From Comamonadaceae bacterium (GTDB taxonomy: Bacteria; Pseudomonadota; Gammaproteobacteria; Burkholderiales; Burkholderiaceae_C): a DNA stretch of 59,121 nucleotides. Within the stretch, counting starts at the first letter, position 1, and every line of letters starts with the position of its first letter. Of the stretch, positions 56,091 through 59,121 are shown piece by piece. The stretch lies in contig JAIXWZ010000242.1 of assembly GCA_027491035.1 (NCBI GenBank), positions 1-59,121 on the forward strand, in the 5' to 3' direction. The position numbers and the translations under genes were made by a program. A model generated the notes under the pieces. That model was not told where the DNA came from. It saw nothing but the letters and a program-made list of their open reading frames with translations, and searched no databases.

Positions 56091-57065
56091 ATGAACACCC
56101 GTCAATTTCTGAATCTGGCCGCTGCCTTGGCGCTGGCTGTCCCTGGCCTGGCCACGGCGCAGGCGGCCCGCTTTCCCGACCAACCCCTGCGCATGATCGT
56201 GCCCTTCGCACCGGGCGGCGGCGTCGACACCGCGGCACGTCTGGTGGCGCGGCAGATGCAGACGCGCCTGGGCGTCTCGGTGGTGGTGGAAAACCGCGCG
56301 GGCGCCAACGGCACGGTCGGCGGCAAGTCGGTGCAGACGGCGCCGGCCGATGGTTACACGCTCTTGTTTTCGGGCGCCACCCATGTGCTGGCCAAACAGG
56401 TGATGGCCAAGCCGCCCTACGATCCGGTCACCGATTTCGCGCCGGTCGCGCGCGTGGGCGAAGCGCCGCTGCTGATGGTCATCTCGCCGAGCCTGCCCGA
56501 GCAAAAGCTGACTGAGGTGGTGCAGTCTGCACGCAACAATCCGAACAAGTGGACCGCTGCGCTGCCGGCCATGGGCGCCCCCAGCCATCTGGCGACCTTG
56601 CTGCTGGCGCAAAAGTCCAACCTCAAGCTCACCATGGTGCCTTACAAGGGCACCGCACCGGCCCTGGTCGATGTGGCCGGCGGGCATTCGCAAATCCTCA
56701 TGGATTCGATCATCGCCTTGCTGCCCATGGCCAAAACGGGCAAGGTCAAGGCGGTGGTGACCACGTCGGCCAAGCGCAGCGCCATTGCGCCCGATGTGCC
56801 CACCGCGCAGGAAAGCGGCTTCCCCGGCTTGGTCTACACCACCTGGTACGGCATCTGGGCACCGCTGGGCACCCCGGCCGATCGGGTGCAGCTGCTCAAT
56901 GCGGCCGTCAACGAGGCGGTCAATGAGTTAGTGCGCAGCAACGCGTTTTCTGCACTGGGCGTCGATGGCATCACCGAGAGCGTGGAGCAGTTCACCCGCT
57001 TTATTGCCAGCGACGTGGCGCAAAACGCCGAACTGCTGCGCGCGGCCGGTTTCAAGCCCGAGTAA
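56091..57065 (+). CDS. Bug-family (tripartite tricarboxylate transporter) solute-binding protein
   Basis: A 324-residue periplasmic binding protein. Signal peptide about 1-25 (LNLAAALALAVPGLATAQA). The Bug-family blocks include FPDQPLRMIVPFAPGGGVDTAARL, VENRAGANGTVGGKSV, and VPYKGTAPALVDVAGGHSQILMDS. A strong ribosome-binding site (GAAGGAGA) precedes ATG 56091. Ligands of this family are carboxylates, amino acids or related acids; no tctA/tctB permease genes are in the window, which is usual for Bug genes. It probably serves the HyuAB pathway. Confidence 0.92.
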   Translation: MNTRQFLNLAAALALAVPGLATAQAARFPDQPLRMIVPFAPGGGVDTAARLVARQMQTRLGVSVVVENRAGANGTVGGKSVQTAPADGYTLLFSGATHVLAKQVMAKPPYDPVTDFAPVARVGEAPLLMVISPSLPEQKLTEVVQSARNNPNKWTAALPAMGAPSHLATLLLAQKSNLKLTMVPYKGTAPALVDVAGGHSQILMDSIIALLPMAKTGKVKAVVTTSAKRSAIAPDVPTAQESGFPGLVYTTWYGIWAPLGTPADRVQLLNAAVNEAVNELVRSNAFSALGVDGITESVEQFTRFIASDVAQNAELLRAAGFKPE

Positions 57066-57069
57066 GCCC

Positions 57070-58176
57070 ATGGGCAAGGGGCAGTTGCATGCCGACGAGT
57101 CGCGCTGGCTGACTGATCCGGTCACGGGCGCGCGCCTGCGACAGGTGACCTCTGCCCCCTGCATCCACCACCACCCCTTCTTTTTTGTGCCGGCCTATGA
57201 CCGGGACATGCGCTATCTGTTCTTCGTCTCGCACCGAAGCGGCCGACCGCAAATTTACGCGCAGCTGCGGCAAAGTGGCCAGTTGCTGCAGCTGACCGAC
57301 CACGACGATTTGATCGCCTGGTCCTTGCATCCCACGCGAGATGGCCAACACCTGCTGTTCACCACGCGGCGCGGCGCCTTTCGGCTGCACCTCGACAATT
57401 TGCAGGAAGACTTGCTCTACGCCTTCGAGCAGCAGCCCAACCAGCAGCCCAATGAGCTGCCCGGCATGGTCGGTGCGGCGATGGGCACAACCACCGTGTC
57501 GCACGATGACCGCTGGTGGGCCATACCCCTGCGCCAGCAGGCTCGCTCGCGCATGCTGTTCATCGACCTGAAAAATGGCCGCAGCCACATCACGCTGGAC
57601 AATGCGAGCATTGGCCATCCGCAGTTTTGCCCCGATGATCCCGAGCTGATTTTTTATGCCGGGCCCATGACCGACCGCCTGTGGATCGCCTCAGTCGACG
57701 GGCGCCTTAACGAGAGGCTCTACCAGCGCGCGCACGAGCTGCAGTGGATCACCCACGAGAGCTGGATTGCCGGCTCCTTCGAGGTCGCCTTTGTCGACTG
57801 GCCCCACGGCATGCAGGCCATCGATGTGCGCACCCGTGCCGTGCGCTCCATCACCGACTTCCCGGCCTGGCACGCCTATCCCGACGACAGCGGCCAGATG
57901 TTTGTGTGTGACACCACCTTTCCCGATCGGGGTCTGCACCTGTTTGGCGCCCGGCAGGGCGGCGCTCCCGCGCGGTTGCTGTGCCTGTCGCAAGCCAGCT
58001 CGGTCGGTGCGCACTGGGCCCACCCCTTCCCCTACAACAACGGCCCGGTGGAGGTCTACGCGCCGCAGCACACCCATCCGCATCCGCGCTTTTCACCCGA
58101 CGGGCAGTGGGTGCTGTTCACCTCGGACCGCAGCGGGCACGCGCAACTCTATGAGTGCGAAGTGCGCATTGATTGA
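57070..58176 (+). CDS. oligogalacturonate lyase-like beta-propeller protein
   Basis: A 368-residue seven-bladed propeller protein of the oligogalacturonate lyase family. The metal-site pattern is kept: Gln333-x2-His336-x-His338 in APQHTHPHPRFSPDG, and His268 (AWHAYPDDSGQM), at spacings close to the Gln/His/His/His set I recall for the Yersinia enzyme. SPDGQWVLFTSDRSGHAQLY is a propeller blade motif. No signal peptide, so cytoplasmic like Ogl. It lies four bases after the Bug gene and ends directly before the DUF1445 gene. It may cleave or eliminate an uronate-like or other acidic substrate; no pectinase genes are nearby. Confidence 0.78.
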   Translation: MGKGQLHADESRWLTDPVTGARLRQVTSAPCIHHHPFFFVPAYDRDMRYLFFVSHRSGRPQIYAQLRQSGQLLQLTDHDDLIAWSLHPTRDGQHLLFTTRRGAFRLHLDNLQEDLLYAFEQQPNQQPNELPGMVGAAMGTTTVSHDDRWWAIPLRQQARSRMLFIDLKNGRSHITLDNASIGHPQFCPDDPELIFYAGPMTDRLWIASVDGRLNERLYQRAHELQWITHESWIAGSFEVAFVDWPHGMQAIDVRTRAVRSITDFPAWHAYPDDSGQMFVCDTTFPDRGLHLFGARQGGAPARLLCLSQASSVGAHWAHPFPYNNGPVEVYAPQHTHPHPRFSPDGQWVLFTSDRSGHAQLYECEVRID

Positions 58177-58185
58177 GTGGGCACC

Positions 58186-58989
58186 ATGGACCTGAGCCAT
58201 CTGCCCGCGCTCGAGCCCGATCCGCAGGCCCACGAGCCCAGGCGCCTGCGAGGCCTGATCGCCAAGGGCAGCATCACCGGCACCAGCCGCGGTTTGGCGC
58301 TGGGTTACCTGCAGTGCAACCTGGCCATGGTGCCGCAATCGCATGCCGGCGACTTTCTGGAGTACTGCAAGCGCAACGCCAGGGCCTGCCCGGTGCTGGA
58401 GGTCACGGCGCCAGGCCACACCGAGCCCAGGCGATTGGCTCCCGGCGCCGACCTGCGCACCGACTGCGCCCGCTACGCGCTCTGGCGCGACGGGCATCGG
58501 CTGCCCGATTGCCATGACATCACCGAGCACTGGCGAGCCGATCTGGTCAGCTTTTTGATTGGCTCGGGCATCACCTTCGACGAGGCCTTTGAGCAAGCGG
58601 GCATTGGAACGGGCCAACACCGGTGGGTGATCCGCAGCCAGTTGCCGACCGTGGCGGTGGGGCCGTTTCAAGGCCCGCTCATCGTCACGATGCGCTGGCT
58701 CACGCCGGCGCAGGCCGAGCTGGCCAGTCAGATCAGCGCCCGATTTGTGCACAACCACGGCGCACCGCTGCATATGGGCGATCCAGGTGCGATCGGGGCC
58801 GACCTGGCCCACCCTCTTTTTGGCGGGCCGGTTCCCGAAAAGCCCAAGGAACTCGTCGAAGTGTTCTGGGCCTGCGGCGTCACGCCCCAGGCCGCCGCAG
58901 AATCGGCCCACCTGCCTTTGTTTATTGCACATGCGCCGGCTCACAGCTTCATCACCGATGTGCGCGCCGCAAGCCTGATGACCCCCTGA
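58186..58989 (+). CDS. DUF1445 family protein (D-glutamate cyclase / putative hydro-lyase)
   Basis: A 267-residue cytoplasmic protein of the DUF1445 family. The N-terminus LRGLIAKGSITGTSRGLALGYLQCNLAMVP and the core VSFLIGSGITFDEAFEQAGI are characteristic, as are RFVHNHGAPLHMGDPGAIG and FWACGVTPQAAAESAHLPLFIAHAPAHSF. The mammalian homologue (DGLUCY) converts D-glutamate to 5-oxo-D-proline; bacterial members are often called hydro-lyases without proof. I use ATG 58186; a GTG at 58177 starts directly after the previous stop. It belongs to the hyuAB cluster by spacing. Confidence 0.88.
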   Translation: MDLSHLPALEPDPQAHEPRRLRGLIAKGSITGTSRGLALGYLQCNLAMVPQSHAGDFLEYCKRNARACPVLEVTAPGHTEPRRLAPGADLRTDCARYALWRDGHRLPDCHDITEHWRADLVSFLIGSGITFDEAFEQAGIGTGQHRWVIRSQLPTVAVGPFQGPLIVTMRWLTPAQAELASQISARFVHNHGAPLHMGDPGAIGADLAHPLFGGPVPEKPKELVEVFWACGVTPQAAAESAHLPLFIAHAPAHSFITDVRAASLMTP

Positions 58990-59027
58990 TCTACCCATTC
59001 CTCGACCCTCTACCCAAGGAGACTGCC

Positions 59028-59121
59028 ATGCAAGACGCCTTCATTTCCCGCCGCCAATGGCTGGCCATCGCCGGTGGCACCACGCTAGGGGCTCAAGCCT
59101 GGGCTCAAGGTTACCCCGATC
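59028..59121 (+). CDS. second Bug-like binding protein with Tat-type signal (partial)
   Basis: Only 31 residues are inside the window. The N-terminus has FISRRQWLAIAGG, a twin-arginine-like motif, followed by a hydrophobic stretch and a probable cleavage site near AQAWAQ. The mature start YPD resembles the first residues of many Bug proteins. An AAGGAG ribosome-binding site lies 8 bases before ATG 59028. The rest is outside the window, so the family is a guess. Confidence 0.55.
   Translation, partial: MQDAFISRRQWLAIAGGTTLGAQAWAQGYPD

Overview
The window is GC-rich (about 65 percent) chromosomal DNA from a betaproteobacterium, most likely order Burkholderiales and probably a Comamonadaceae-type species. 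Pointers are the sigma factor / DUF3619 / DUF3106 / RDD block, the Bug-type binding proteins, DarP, Anbu, a Bpt/Aat pair, and the ilvB-ilvN-ilvC-pssA-leuA order. Genes are tightly packed on both strands. I see no tRNA, rRNA, CRISPR array, phage or insertion sequence. Two families of dispersed palindromic repeats are present.

Layout. 1-8700: end of uppP, an alpha/beta hydrolase, an Anbu-type peptidase coupled to mutS, an inositol-monophosphatase-family gene, then trmJ-cysE, and mog with darP. 8700-18740: pmbA (tldE), a DMT exporter, yqeY, rpsU, a HI0933-type flavoprotein, a repeat-rich spacer, an RND efflux adaptor with its pump, and a DUF1330 gene. 18746-21771: molybdenum cofactor genes moaA-mobA-moeA. 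21831-30268: one long minus-strand catabolic operon for four-carbon acid sugars (GntR regulator, LtnD, OtnK, OtnC, OtnI, three TRAP transporter genes and an SDR dehydrogenase), with a strong palindromic operator candidate before the regulator. 30323-33403: a membrane H+-pyrophosphatase and a soluble pyrophosphatase, transcribed divergently. 33424-40189: a FemAB/GNAT-like protein, nadE-glnB, a LOG-family protein, dgkA, RDD, and the sigma factor with two DUF partners. 40502-46715: branched-chain amino acid biosynthesis, including a clear leucine attenuator before leuA. 46919-50526: a D,D-peptidase of the PbpG type, an IclR regulator, and bpt/aat. 50604-59121: a LysR regulator divergent from a cluster holding hydantoinase/oxoprolinase A and B subunits, an unrecognised 140-residue protein, a Bug binding protein, an oligogalacturonate-lyase-like propeller, a DUF1445 (D-glutamate cyclase family) protein and a second Bug-like protein cut by the window end.

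Most of the window is housekeeping. The parts I find most unusual are: (1) the LysR/HyuAB/unknown/Bug/OGL-like/DUF1445 cluster, a plausible undescribed catabolic route; (2) the leuA leader-peptide attenuator; (3) an extended tetronate operon with an additional SDR; (4) low-complexity C-terminal tails on several unrelated proteins, including a DctM tail with five identical octapeptides encoded by diverged codons; (5) a frame-changing 13-bp tandem repeat containing the stop codon of the LysR gene. Gene identities rest on motif and family recognition by eye, without a database search.
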